DNA from: Agroathelia rolfsii
Taxonomy: Eukaryota; Basidiomycota; Agaricomycetes; Amylocorticiales; Amylocorticiaceae
Length of the DNA: 64,000 bases
NCBI GenBank assembly: GCA_018343915.1
Contig: JABRWF010000005.1
Coordinates: 779,001 to 843,000 of the forward strand
Direction of reading: 5' to 3'
Positions 23,873-34,841 of the stretch are shown here, piece after piece. Numbering within the stretch: the stretch's first letter is position 1; each line of letters starts with the position of its first letter. The translations under genes and the position numbers were made by a program. The notes beneath the pieces were generated by a model. It searched no databases, was not told the origin of the DNA, and saw only the letters and a program-made list of their open reading frames with translations.

Positions 23873-24467
23873 GGCCTAATAAGTTCCGGATTTGGAACCT
23901 GGGCACTTTGACAGTGTCTTGGCGCACCGTCATAGGTGCGGTTACAATGCAGTAGTCATTCTACCAGGCTCTATTTCAATCACACCTATTTGAAGACAAC
24001 CAACTAGACATATAATACATATACCTCAAATCCGCCCTTTAACATCAATTTTATAGACCCAAATGTCCTGCTGTGCGATCTCATGATTTGGAGACTGCCA
24101 ATTGGATGATGAGCTCGGAGTAACGGAAGCAAACTGAACGACGTCGCGGTCATGTTCCTTGGATTCATGACGTCACCTTCATCGTTCGCGCTCCACCCAT
24201 GCGTTACTACTCCAGCCCTCCTGTTAAGGGAGTGGGAAAAGAAAACGTAGCGATTGTTATTCGTCTCTCCCTCCGTGAGCCCGTTCAGCTAGTACGCTGC
24301 TCCCTGACTTGGACCACTTAAGACATTTCAGGTCGTTTTTTTTCTTGAAACTATCTCTCTCTTTCTCCTTTTTCCCCCTCCCCACCAACTCGAAACTCTG
24401 AGCCATGCCTGTCATCTGGGGCCTTGACTTGCGCGATATCCAGTTCTGGAAATTCAAGCATGCCTAC
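23873..24467. promoter_or_regulatory. intergenic with CRE palindrome and a 7-codon uORF
   Basis: A perfect TGACGTCA lies at 24168-24175, 293 bp before the chosen start of the next gene. A CT-rich leader covers about 24340-24390. An ATG in fair context at 24404 opens a seven-codon frame ending TGA at 24425-24427. The frame used by the downstream protein stays open from before this point, so the region may be a 5' UTR with a uORF or an N-terminal extension broken by one base. Confidence 0.4.
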
Positions 24468-25452
24468 ATGTTCAACCGCATGTATCACCTCAGGAGGATA
24501 AAGATGATAGTCTATCAGCTCGCGATGATCCTTACGGTCTGCTCAGAGTCTGTGGGAACAGCTGCAATTTCAGGTTAGTCCGCCTCCCTATTCATATACA
24601 GAATGAGTCTCGATGTGTTCCATTATCGCCCCGCGCCATCGAGGTTAACGCCCCACATTATGACCTATCACTCAAACTACTCTATTTTCAGACTATATAC
24701 AGCAGCAAGACCAAATACAAATTGCCAATCATGCCTCGGGTGTTCACAATGATGACTTCATCGGGATAGCGTCCTACAATATTTTCATCGGCATCGCTGT
24801 CGCCACGATCTTTGGTGCCGCCTTTTTCTTTGATTTATTCTTCCCCGAAAGAAGAGAGTCCAAGGCGGTGAGGCTGGCATGGAAGATTTCAGCCGTCGTC
24901 ATTACGTTTGCCACTCTCGCGGACGCGATTGCCCTAACGGTCCGTCTGTTTCGTTTATTTTCCTTTCAACTCTTTCGCTGTGCTGACGTTGTTCTTGAAT
25001 ACTATATAGGTGATCGTCGTGACAAGAAGAGAATATATCACAGGCGTCACTCCAGAGGTAGCGGCTCAGCTGTTCCAACAATTTCCCCATCCCAATCCTA
25101 GTTCGTTTCCATTTCTCCCTGGCCATTCAGTTCGAGGATTGACGTGAATGTTTTCTAGTATACAAACAATACAGTTATTGTATCGGCTCTGTGGTGCTCC
25201 TCTGGCTAGGCTGGGTAGCTACGGTAGCTAGGTACATGTCTTTCACACGCCCCGCTGTCTTGAACCTTTACTTACCCCTAACACAATCGTCTCAGCACTT
25301 TCATACTTTTTGCATCTCAAGCCCATGACGACAAGTACGGTCCCAAAACTGCACACTACCGTCAAGAGGAAGAAAAGGGCATACCACACGATCGTTTCGG
25401 GAACGCCTTGGAGGGCTCCGGGTCGAGTGCCAGTAATGATTCCTCAGTTTGA
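24468..25452 (+). CDS. four-TM membrane protein, unknown function
   Basis: Not a family I can name. Five exons: 24468-24573, 24692-24939, 25010-25100, 25159-25231 and 25296-25452, giving 224 residues. Four hydrophobic segments at about 15-37, 68-88, 102-125 and 160-183, a short loop rich in Gln/Asn/His between the first two, and a hydrophilic acidic C-tail. The topology is that of small tetraspan proteins (MARVEL/Sur7-like), but no diagnostic motif is present. The start is uncertain: ATG 24468 is the first in frame, yet the same frame upstream (LDLRDIQFWKFKHAY) looks coding and would join ATG 24404 if the GGGGG run at 24417-24421 had one G fewer. The donor of exon 3 is GTTCGT and of exon 2 is GTCCGT. 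Confidence 0.6.
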
Positions 25453-26407
25453 TCGTTATAAGGTGGGAGGCGACGCTTGAATGCCCAATGCAGGTAGCAA
25501 ACCATTTTTAAGAGGACTTGAAAATACTACATCGTAATAGCTTTAATTGCTTTCGGCTTGGATACCCAATTTTTTTTCTTCAATTCTTTCATGATGACAC
25601 AGACACGAACGATTATCTCAGGATCCAGCACGCTCAAAGTACATATTATATACTATTAAATTTCCCCTTCCTCAGCTGAACAGCCAGAAATCTTAATTGT
25701 GAAACTCAACAACCTTTATATATATATTCCTTTTGAATGATGTTGCATTGCGTCGTGGACAAGAGTGAGGTTACTTAAATTGGTGAAAAAAGAAATGCTG
25801 CAACGGAGAATCGAACTCCGGGCGGGTCGAGCTTGTTGAATGGCAACGACCCAGGTTACCACTACCCCACTGCAGCTGTACTAATTGCGGTCAAATAGGT
25901 ACTTATTATTGACATTGTGCTTATCACTTTCTAGAACGCATGTGATCTTCATGTGTCAACTGCGGGGCCGCCTCAGGCCCGGGACCTATAAACTTGATCA
26001 AGTTGGATCATCTATCGCTTGGCCGCGAATTAGATATTTTCCGTGAATGGTTGTCTCGAACCCGTGCATATATCTACTTTTGGAAGATTGAATATCTATT
26101 CTCCCACACTGGCGTACTCTTTCTCTCGGCATTGTTTTTGTTTTGAAATTTGCTTTCCTGAAGTCGTCTCTCCAACTGTTGGTCTTGCAACGAGTCTTGC
26201 CAGTGATACCGAGATATATCAGTCCACAATGACATAGTAAACCATTATTACCCCATCCTACAGGCGGCACCTCAATGTATATATTTGGCTCATGATGCAT
26301 AGTGGCTCAACCTACGTATTTGCTACCACTTCCATGACGTCGTAGGCCAACCCAGACCTATGCTGCCTGCCAGTCATGACTTTGACCCGTAGCCATCTAT
26401 TATGTCG
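25453..26407. other. intergenic around tRNA copy 3
   Basis: Apart from the tRNA-Gly at 25796-25876 I see no gene. The sequence is AT-rich with short unconserved frames. Confidence 0.6.
25796..25876 (-). tRNA. tRNA-Gly(GCC), 10-nt intron, copy 3
   Basis: Same cloverleaf as the other two copies, with acceptor GCTGCAG/TTGCAGC. The anticodon GCC is at 25842-25844, the intron is at 25831-25840 (TTCAACAAGC in the transcript) and the discriminator is A. One intron base differs from copy 1; the mature sequence is conserved. Confidence 0.9.
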
Positions 26408-26415
26408 TATAAATA
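26408..26415 (+). promoter_or_regulatory. TATA box (TATAAATA) upstream of SSU1-like gene
   Basis: TATAAATA sits 165 bp before the start codon, inside a C-rich context (ACCCCACCCACG follows). Position and sequence suit a regulated fungal promoter. Confidence 0.45.
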
Positions 26416-26572
26416 CCCCACCCACGTATAAAGTATGAGAGCGCCAAGCCATCCTTTCTCCCTTACTTTCATACCAACGTTGTAAAACGTTGCTCCTTGC
26501 GCTCCGCATATCTTGATCTCCCTGGTTCTGCCCTCAAGTCTGGTTCCAGTATCCGAAAGCCGAACTTTAAGG

Positions 26573-28247
26573 ATGCCTCGAGATGGTGTTGCATCTGACC
26601 GTCCGCGTGGACGTAAGATTGACGCTTTCATCCAAAACTTTGCTCCAGGGTTTGTACCTTTGTTTCAAAAGTCAATATTTCATTTTCTCATCTGCTGACA
26701 CGCCTATGTGTTGACAGATGGTTTGTAGTACGTCATTTGGCATGTCGAGATAGCATCAGTTGGGTAAACGTCGACTCGCGATTTAGGTCTCCATGGGCAC
26801 TGGCGGTCTTGCCGTTGTGCTTCACCAGCTTCCGTATCAAGTAAGGACAACATCATAGATCACATAATTTCGTTAATTTGAACATTAATGTTTTGCTCAA
26901 CACAGTTCCCTGGCCTCGGCATAATCTCCGACGTCTTCTTCGGCCTGAACATTCTGATATTCAGTATATCAGCCGTGTTATACACTCTGCGCTGGATTCG
27001 GCACCCTAGAGAGACTGCCTGGAAGGTGATGCGCGATCACTATGAGACGCCTTATATCACAGCCATCATAGTAGCTTTCACCACGTTTATACCTATGATT
27101 GCTCTTGTTTGCGCCCCATCCTGGGGTCATGCATGGGCAGTCGTTGCTTATGTTTTCTGGTGGATAACCGCAGTCTTGGGTATAATTGCGTCAGTGTTGT
27201 TGACATTCACCATGTACGCATCTGTTTTTGTCATCTCTTGGCTACTCAACCATTTCTTATGTTTCAAATTTCTTCTAGAATCCGATACCATACGGAGCAT
27301 GTTGATTGTCAGTTAAAATATTTTCAAAAAAGGATATGTTTACTGACATGATTCAATCATTCCTAGCGCTTGGTCTTGTCAATGCACTAACACCAGTTAT
27401 CATGATCATCCCAATGTCCCCGCTGACCACCGCTGCCATTAGCGGTACCCTTACGACTTACACTGACTTGTCCCCACGTCTGACGGTCCCCATGCTCCTC
27501 TTCGCTTTCTGGCTCGTCGGCATCGGCCTCCTACTTAACGCCATGTTCTACGTCCTCTACCTTGTTCGCCTCATGAACCGTTCTGTCCTCCCCTTCGAAC
27601 GCGCGCCGACCTCAATCATCATGATCGGTCCCCTCGGCATGGGTGCATTCGCGTTCCTCAACATCGGCTCTGCTATCTCCAAAGGACATGTATTCCAACA
27701 GTATGCCCGAGGCACATTCTTGACTGCCGCGACGGAGGAGGCTGTGTTTGCGTGCTGCGTCGTCACCGCTATGGTCCTCCAGGGCTTCGGTATTTTCTGG
27801 GGTGGATTTGCCGTCGTGGAGATGGTGGAAAGCTTTGTACATCATAGGCAGATCACGGGTGAGACTACTCACGGGTACAGTCTTAGCTGGTGGAGCATTG
27901 TCTTCCCAATTGGTGTGTCCCCCACCCTCTCACTTCTCTTAACTCCTTTCGAAACGTCAAACTGACAATATCATCATTTACTACCAGCTGTCAACTGCAT
28001 GGCTCTCGAAATGTTCTCCACAATCATGACATCCCCCACCTTCAGTGTACTCTCGACCATCGTCGTTTTCATCTTGCTCATCACATGGTTCGGAAACGCA
28101 ATATGTACTCTATACGGCATGCTGACCGGACAGCTACTGGACTTGAATGGAGGTTGGACAAGGCTCAAGAATCCCGTCGAGGGCATCAACACTCAGGATT
28201 ATCCTGTTATACATAGTAATGATTCACGCGGCTCCCAACAAGCATAG
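26573..28247 (+). CDS. SSU1: SSU1/Mae1-type (TDT family) sulfite or dicarboxylate exporter
   Basis: Plasma-membrane anion transporter of the tellurite-resistance/dicarboxylate family; in yeast Ssu1 exports sulfite. Seven exons: 26573-26649, 26718-26727 (10 nt), 26787-26840, 26906-27213, 27279-27307 (29 nt), 27367-27912 and 27988-28247, giving 427 residues (yeast Ssu1 458). About ten hydrophobic helices. The family opening motif FAPGWFVVSMGTGG is formed only when the 10-nt exon (A TGG TTT GTA) is included. Further landmarks are LPYQFPGLGIIS, HTEHVDSLGLVNALTPVIMI and a Trp/Gly-rich final helix before a polar tail. Substrate cannot be told from sequence; sulfite is the best guess from the N-terminal motif. 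Confidence 0.85.
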
Positions 28248-28602
28248 AAGGAGGAACTTACGTCGCAGAGTTACCTGGGGCATAACAATCTAAAATGTAT
28301 TAGTATTATACAGCAGTATTGTAGCTCTTTTAAATAATTTAATAGCATTTTCTTCTTCTGTGTATCTTTGACATGGGCAAGTTCCATGGTCTTCAAAAAA
28401 TACAGATCCATTCGATTGAAGATAAACAGGTTATCATGATATTACAATAGGGTGATGTTCTTTATCCTGAACATCCTAAAGAAGTATCCTTCTGCTCGTC
28501 ATTTTCTAATGTTGCTCATTCGGACTAAAGCAAACGGCAACTCTTCCACACCGGTTTACTTCATAGGAGGAGCATTCACAAGGTCTAACAGAAGATTGAT
28601 GC
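28248..28602. other. convergent intergenic gap, nothing seen
   Basis: AT-rich spacer between the 3' ends of the SSU1-like gene and the Rab GAP gene. It probably holds both 3' UTRs. Confidence 0.6.
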
Positions 28603-31600
28603 TTAGCCTTCTTCTTTGGAAAGGATTGATAGCAAAAAAAAAAGTCCCACCTTTAGCCAAAGCTTGATCCGCTTCTGAGAGACCGGAATCATGGGCCTCA
28701 AGGAATGCATCAACCTGTGTTTCATAATAAGCCTTACGTACCCTTGTTTTTGATGAGGGGAGACACGAACCTCGTCCAAAACGCCCGCATCATCCTCTTC
28801 TTCGTCCTCCTCTTCCTCCTCTGACTCATCTTCATCCCCAGCATCATCAATCGCAAACGGTGTACGCTCCATCAACGCCGCGTTGGCCGCCTGCACCATT
28901 CCCAACGGCGATGGCGACGATACCAAATTAGTCGAGGCCAAGCCAGGCGATGGCGGAAGCTCCTTCTCCTGTTGCTTCGTCGCCACTGTTCCTCCGACCG
29001 ACAAAGTCGTGCCAGTGGACGATGTTCCGAGGGTGGTGGTCGAGGCAGACTTTTCAGAGACCGTGCCAGAAAGATTCGGAGACGATTTCGAGTGCCGCAT
29101 AGATGGTGTGAGGAGCGATTCTCGTGCCTTTGGCTCTTCAAGTTTGGTGTATCTGCCGATTGATGGGCGATGGATGACCTATGTATTTTTTATATATGTA
29201 AGAATGTTTATGCAGCAGGTTGGATGAGGCACTCACCTGGTGTTTACCGATTGTCTTGCCGATCTCATCCGTAAACCTGTTAAAGATCTTCTTGTTGCTA
29301 TCCGAGGCAATGTTTTGCCATAGGCCACCAAGAACACTACTACTCGAGACGGGAAGCTCCATCTCCGGAACAGGCTCAAGACGGAAAGAACTGGACAAGT
29401 CTGTTTCAAAGAAAGATTCCAGAATCTCGTCTGCCAACACGACCATACGGAAGCTGTCGTATCCAATGAGACCTATAGTCTCTTGATGATAACAACATAC
29501 TACTTACGTTGCGAGATTGAGGTAGGGTTGATTTGACTCAATTTGCGGCGACGCAGCTCCATCTTTTTCGCCATCCTCAGATTGCGGAAGTAGAGCATCT
29601 CCGTACTCGAAAGCATTTGTCATAAACCGCGACACAGCTCCAAGATATGCGTCACCAATTTCATATCGGAATATGAACTGCGCAGATAAGTTTAAGACTG
29701 AAGTCGAGTTATTCAAAAATGACTTACCAGGAGGGACTCAGAAAGTGTTAGAACTTCATCCCTTGTGAGATATCCATCGCTGTTCTTGTCGTGTAGATTG
29801 AAGAACCATTCGATGTTCTCCATGAGATCATTGAACATAACACCATCAAGTCCAGATATGATATCCTAGGATTCCTTAGACACATGTGACACAGGATGGC
29901 TTGGATTTGACAAACCTGGAAAGAAAGCGCCCCACGACGAGAAACGTCCCAGAAAAAGAAGAGTCTATCAATAAACTCATGTTCTGCAACCTCTCTATCT
30001 ATACGCTGCTGGAATCCGTTCATGACAATCTTCTCATCTCTTGCCCATGTCGCTATTTCGCTGAGGAAAAACTGGAATGTTTTCAACTCAATCCTCGTTT
30101 CCGGCTTCTCCTCTTGGACGCTGCCGTCGCCGGTGGTCACCAGAGCAGGAGGAGCCGGCCCGCCAGCACCCGGCCTGGGTGGAACGATGCAGATCGCCTT
30201 GTACAGAGCGTCGTATACTAAACCAGCCTGATCTTTTGTAAAACGCCCTAGCGAGCGCAGATTGCGCACGGAAGAGCGTTTGGAGAAAGATTCAATGCTG
30301 TTGATAATCTCATTGCGGTACCGTCGACGTTCGGATATGATAGTTTCATCAGTGATGATGGCAAACTCGCGGAAGGAGACTAGCAAGAGTTCCTGGAAGC
30401 GTGAGATAGCGCGGGTACGAGGATCAGAAGATTCCGGATGAGCAGATTCGGCAAGGGATGAGAAGTAGTCGCGCATTAGGCTGGGCGATATGAAAAATCA
30501 TGAACAAATTTAATCAAAATAAATTAAGTGGCATACTTGAGGAAACCACCATCGTCTTGGATCTGAAGCAGTTTTTCACCATTAATCTTGAGGACAGCTG
30601 AGGGCTAGGAGGTGAGAAATGATTGTTACGCCTTGTGTATAGCTTACAAACCTAATCTATAGAAAAACATGACCATTGAGAATATTTTCGCAGATGATGT
30701 GAAATTCCTCACCCAACTTGGAACAAAACCCTGGGTCCCATGCAGAAGAAACAGTCTACAATGCGGAATGCAAACACCATTGGCATACTATTGATGAACC
30801 TAAGAACACAACTCTTAGCATCGAGAGCTCAGAATATTCGTTCTGACATTATACTCACAAACTCAAGAACCAAGGCAGAGATGCCACTGAAAGTTGAACA
30901 TCAACTTCCTGGAAATAGTCATGAATGATTGGTAAACATCGTTGGACAAGTGCTTCAAAAACACGCTGATCAAGTAATGTGCCATGCATAGTGGGGCTAC
31001 ATATATTGTTAATGAGTTTGCCATGGGGAAAGGAGACTAGCCTGACTTACCTGTAATAACCAGGAAGCAGCCGATCGCATATAATTTCCAGAAGCCAAAA
31101 GGCTTGCTCTTCGGACATGTATCTGATCAAGTTGGTTAATAATTATTTCATAGACACAAAAAGAACTTACATCAGAACGGCAGCGGCTAATATGTTCATG
31201 GCCTGCAAAAAATTAGTAGAGTAAATGAAATGAGTGTGTAGACCACACCTGACAATAGCCAACATCAGGATTTTTAAATGAGTACGCTTGCAATACACGT
31301 CTTAATGCACTGATACCATCTTCGTGTTGATAGCCAGAATATTCTGGCAGGCTGCGATGTAAGTCTTTTTCGATGTCGTCCGTACTCGTTGTATTGCGAC
31401 CCTTGTTTTCTTCAAGAATACGATTGTATACACCGGGATTGTTCATGCGGAGGTATATTGAGCCAGACAATGTCTCCCACATCTCTCCTCGTAAGCGATT
31501 GGGTAGGCCAACCTGAACTAATCTTGTGCATTGGGGATAACGAAGTAGAGTGAGATTACGACCGTGAGCTGGAAATAGCCGATGTCAGATAATATGACAA

Positions 31601-32546
31601 GATCGAGGCGGCATAGAGTCTGACTTCTTAGATATGTTGTCCACAGCTTGATCTTTGATGCCTCTCGTAGCCTAGCTCGTATTTAGTAGGCCTTAAATAC
31701 GCCCAGTATTAGTTTCTGCGTACTTCTTAGGATCGCCAGGGAACTTGAATCGAAGTCCAAGGCCTCCATGATATGGAGTTTCAGCGGCTTCGTCTCCCGT
31801 AATCAGACTACCATCCTCACGTTCCGTCTCAGCTACGACAGATGACTCTGGAACGAGAGCTTCAGAGTAGCAGGTTTTTACGAAGCCTTTCACTAGTTTC
31901 ATGTTCCCGCGTTGTAACTCAACTTTGAGAGCATCTCGTAATAGAGAACAAAAGAGGTCTGCAGTTGGCCGAAGTGATGTTAACTGTAAGATCTAGAGAC
32001 GGGACTGATGTAAGGACGGTGGGTAGGAGCATTTATAGGGGCATGAACAACTCACGATCTTCATCCCATGCCATGTCGATAGACTAAGGGCATAAACACC
32101 AGCACGAGCGTTCAGACGCTCCACTCGACGAATGGTCGATAGCGGCAAGGTGAATCGGACCGACCGGCGGTCAAGTGATGTGAAGGCAAGGTATGGAGGG
32201 ATAATATACAGCTTCCCGGCCTTTATGTTTAAAATTCGTGGAATAAATATGTGATCTGGTGGATGGAATGTAGATACATACGTATGATTCTTCTAGGTCT
32301 TGTTCACCTAGACTCAGTACAGCATTGATATCCATCCTCTCATGCTCATCAACCGGAGGAGCATTGCCTTTAGTAGATCCATCTGCGGAATAGTCTGAAG
32401 GGATAGAAAAGACTACAACGATACAAATTGAGCACATTGAATTGAGTGATTAACTCAAGTGCCAACATTGGCATCTCACACAGGTGCGTCTGTTGGTCCT
32501 TGGTAGGCTCCTTGAAATTTCGCAGCTGCGTAGAGATTGTAGACAT
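28603..32546 (-). CDS. GRAM-TBC-EF-hand Rab GTPase-activating protein (Gyp2/Mdr1-like)
   Basis: Speeds GTP hydrolysis by Rab GTPases in membrane traffic. Nineteen exons: 32546-32480, 32412-32282, 32220-32056, 31992-31724, 31671-31625, 31568-31249, 31202-31171, 31122-31051, 30996-30859, 30799-30713, 30656-30652 (5 nt), 30597-30537, 30480-29916, 29865-29728, 29677-29508, 29453-29237, 29178-28771, 28714-28651 and 28607-28603; 986 residues. GRAM-like region at about 40-145 ([18 protein letters not shown]). TBC domain from about 240: arginine finger IEKDLHR near 298 and glutamine finger VGYCQ near 333. Both catalytic residues are present. An EF-hand ([12 protein letters not shown]) lies near 680 and an acidic run before the C-terminus. 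The 5-nt exon ATTAG is required for FQVGLAVLKING. The last splice is less certain: two acceptors end the protein a few codons apart. Confidence 0.9.
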
Positions 32547-32864
32547 GGTAGCGAATTCAGAAAGCCACTCTCAGACCAGAACTCGTTGTGAATAGCTTCA
32601 AGACAAGTTACTACGCAGCGATATCCGACGTGCTCGTAGTGTTTGTTATAGTGACTAGTGCTGGCTGTTGTTGTGTCGCCGGAAGCTTTGCTTGATTAGA
32701 TCGAGTCTTGTTTAGATTTCTAATTGCTCCACTAGCTTTCTCCCATTGGTACGGCGACAGTCCTTCCTGCAACGCAACTTAAACATGTTTTCTACATAAT
32801 ATCAAGAGGACTATTAATTATCTGATGCAATGCACTGTCTATATTCTATGCTATGATCCCCGTG
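32547..32864. other. intergenic gap, nothing seen
   Basis: Spacer between the start of the Rab GAP gene and the 3' end of the first Ayr1-like gene. No motif stands out. Confidence 0.6.
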
Positions 32865-34172
32865 TTATTTCTGCTTCAACAAACGTGCGAAAGCGGCCAA
32901 TCCAGAGCTCTTAGACACAATCCAATCCTTTTTCCGAATGTTCCAGTCAGGCAAGATTCGAATTTGATGAGTAGTCCGACTTACCAAAACCCTGATGGGT
33001 AGGAATCTTGTCATGAGCCAAACAGCGCCTACGAGTCCTCCCTCATATATCCACGGATCTAGTCGCTGACCTAGTATTTTGATTGCGACTTTCTCGGCGT
33101 ACAAGTTTACGTCCATCATCCTCGCTACTTCCGGTGTTCAAAGATGAAAATAACACTCGATCCATGAAAGACTCACGTTTTGGAACCTCAAGAGATGCCC
33201 AAACATCTCTCATAGGTGCATAAGCCGAGTTCTCAGAGATATTATACCGATCATGGATGTTGGTGTCGACTAGACCCGTAATGATCTTGAAACGTATTAG
33301 TTGACCGTTCTCTTTTGCGGCTACATGATTATTAATTCATACGGAGGTTACTTGTACTCTGTCAAACGAAAATAAGTGTAAGTGAATTTAACATTATGTA
33401 AACAAATGCATCGCTTAACACACCCAAACGGTGCCAGTTCAAGTCGTAGAGTGTTTGCGTATGAATTCAGGGCCCCCTTGGAGGCAGCATATGCAGAGAA
33501 GAAAACTGCAGGCATTTCTGCAGAGATGCTACCAATCATAACAATTCGAGGACTATTGCCTGACGATATCAAGAGCTCGGTGAATGTCTTGACCATCATC
33601 ATGACTCCGAAGACGTTTCTGAAGATTGAAAGTTTAGCAAGTAGCAGTTATATCATCCAGATATACGAAAAAACCCACACTTCGAACATCTTGCGGGTAT
33701 TGTCCAAGTCAAGATCCAATGCCGGATCGAAAAGGGCTTATATTTATGCAATCTGAGTTGGTGATGAGATGGCTTAGAAGCTGGTACTACACTTACCTTG
33801 CCCTCTTTCGATAACATTTAGCGAGACACAGGGTAATAAATAATGCCAATTGACTCACGCATTATTGATCAAGATGTCAAGTGTTCCGCCGGTAATAGAG
33901 ATTACTTTCTCCTTCGCATCTAAAACACTATTTTTATCAGTAACGTCCAGCGTTACTGTTGTGATTCCGGCGTCCTCAAGGTCTTTCATGGCTTCAGCAC
34001 GACGGGCAGTAGCAATGACCTGGAGGCCTTCCTTGTGAAGTTTGTGGGCGAGTGCCCATCCAATACCACCCTGGCTACAACTAAGCAAGCATTCCATTAG
34101 TGAAGTATTTGCGTTAGATTGCAGTTTGGCGCACCCGGTGATAAGAACACTTTTACGGCTAGAGGAAGTCAT
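32865..34172 (-). CDS. Ayr1-like short-chain dehydrogenase, paralog A
   Basis: Classical NADPH-dependent SDR closest to fungal 1-acyl-dihydroxyacetone-phosphate reductase of lipid droplets and ER. Nine exons: 34172-34135, 34080-33859, 33804-33797 (8 nt), 33736-33679, 33618-33424, 33358-33343 (16 nt), 33285-33177, 33124-32985 and 32927-32865, giving 282 residues. Cofactor motif TGCSQGGIG at 12-20, Arg-rich NADPH-type loop ATARR, NNAG near 85-88, and catalytic Ser139, Tyr152 and Lys156 (YAASK). The 8-nt exon AGGGCAAG supplies the Gly of NNAG and restores frame. The last intron (57 nt) has no stop and is easily read through; splicing aligns DWIVSK with DYLISK of paralog B. All eight introns match those of paralog B in place and phase, so the pair arose by tandem duplication. 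Confidence 0.88.
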
Positions 34173-34841
34173 AGTCAAAATTTGATTTTGCGGCACAGTT
34201 GAAGTCTCAGGATCATTGTCGAATCTTTATATCGAAATCTGTCCGGTTGTTTTACCCGCATAGGCAGTGCTGGTACCTCCGGAGGCGGGTTTGAGGAGCA
34301 TTTATTAAGCTTCATTACGCAGTCCAACATTTGTCAGCTTATACAATTGTTTTAAAGTGCCTGAGAACTTGAAATGATGGATCGAGCCTCTGATGTTATA
34401 ACTCGCACTTTTGGATAAGTAATATAATGGTTTATTTGTTGCTGTTAATTAACGTTCGTTGTTTCGATCCTGCCTTGTCACAGACAGCAGATGCACGCAA
34501 TAAGTAGATAGTCTTCCATCGGATTCGTAACTAAACATAGTTACACCGATCAGACAGAACTTGAACTTGGTCGGTTACCGTGGGAAGAACTGCGGCGGTA
34601 ATGGACATCCGATGGTGGCTTCCTGCTCTGGCATTAATGAACATCTTCATGAGTAAATGTGGTTACTACCGCTTGAGCTGTCGTACAACATTATCATCCC
34701 AATTATGTGCTATACAATCTTTAGTCAAGTGCTCTCGGGTCGTGAGAAAAGTTTTCTTGATTGTAACATCCACCCTCGATGTCAATTATATTCTTGCGGG
34801 AACAATTAACATAAGGTGTCATGTACGAAAAATTATACATT
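34173..34841. promoter_or_regulatory. intergenic between SDR paralogs, with CTCCGGAGGCGG
   Basis: The 12-mer CTCCGGAGGCGG at 34277-34288 is identical in sequence and orientation to one in front of the thiolase gene. It lies 105 bp upstream of paralog A. I do not see it upstream of paralog B. The remaining bases are AT-rich and without a recognisable feature. Confidence 0.3.

Noticed and set aside
28603..29100. Continuous 165-codon reading of the last part of the Rab GAP gene
   Set aside because: It reads through introns 17 and 18 and loses the frame of the conserved-looking exon 18. Spliced exons fit better.
29452..29507. Acceptor ACTATAG at about 29472 for Rab GAP intron 15
   Set aside because: It looks good but shifts the frame. 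The next acceptor (ACGACAG) keeps [12 protein letters not shown] in frame.
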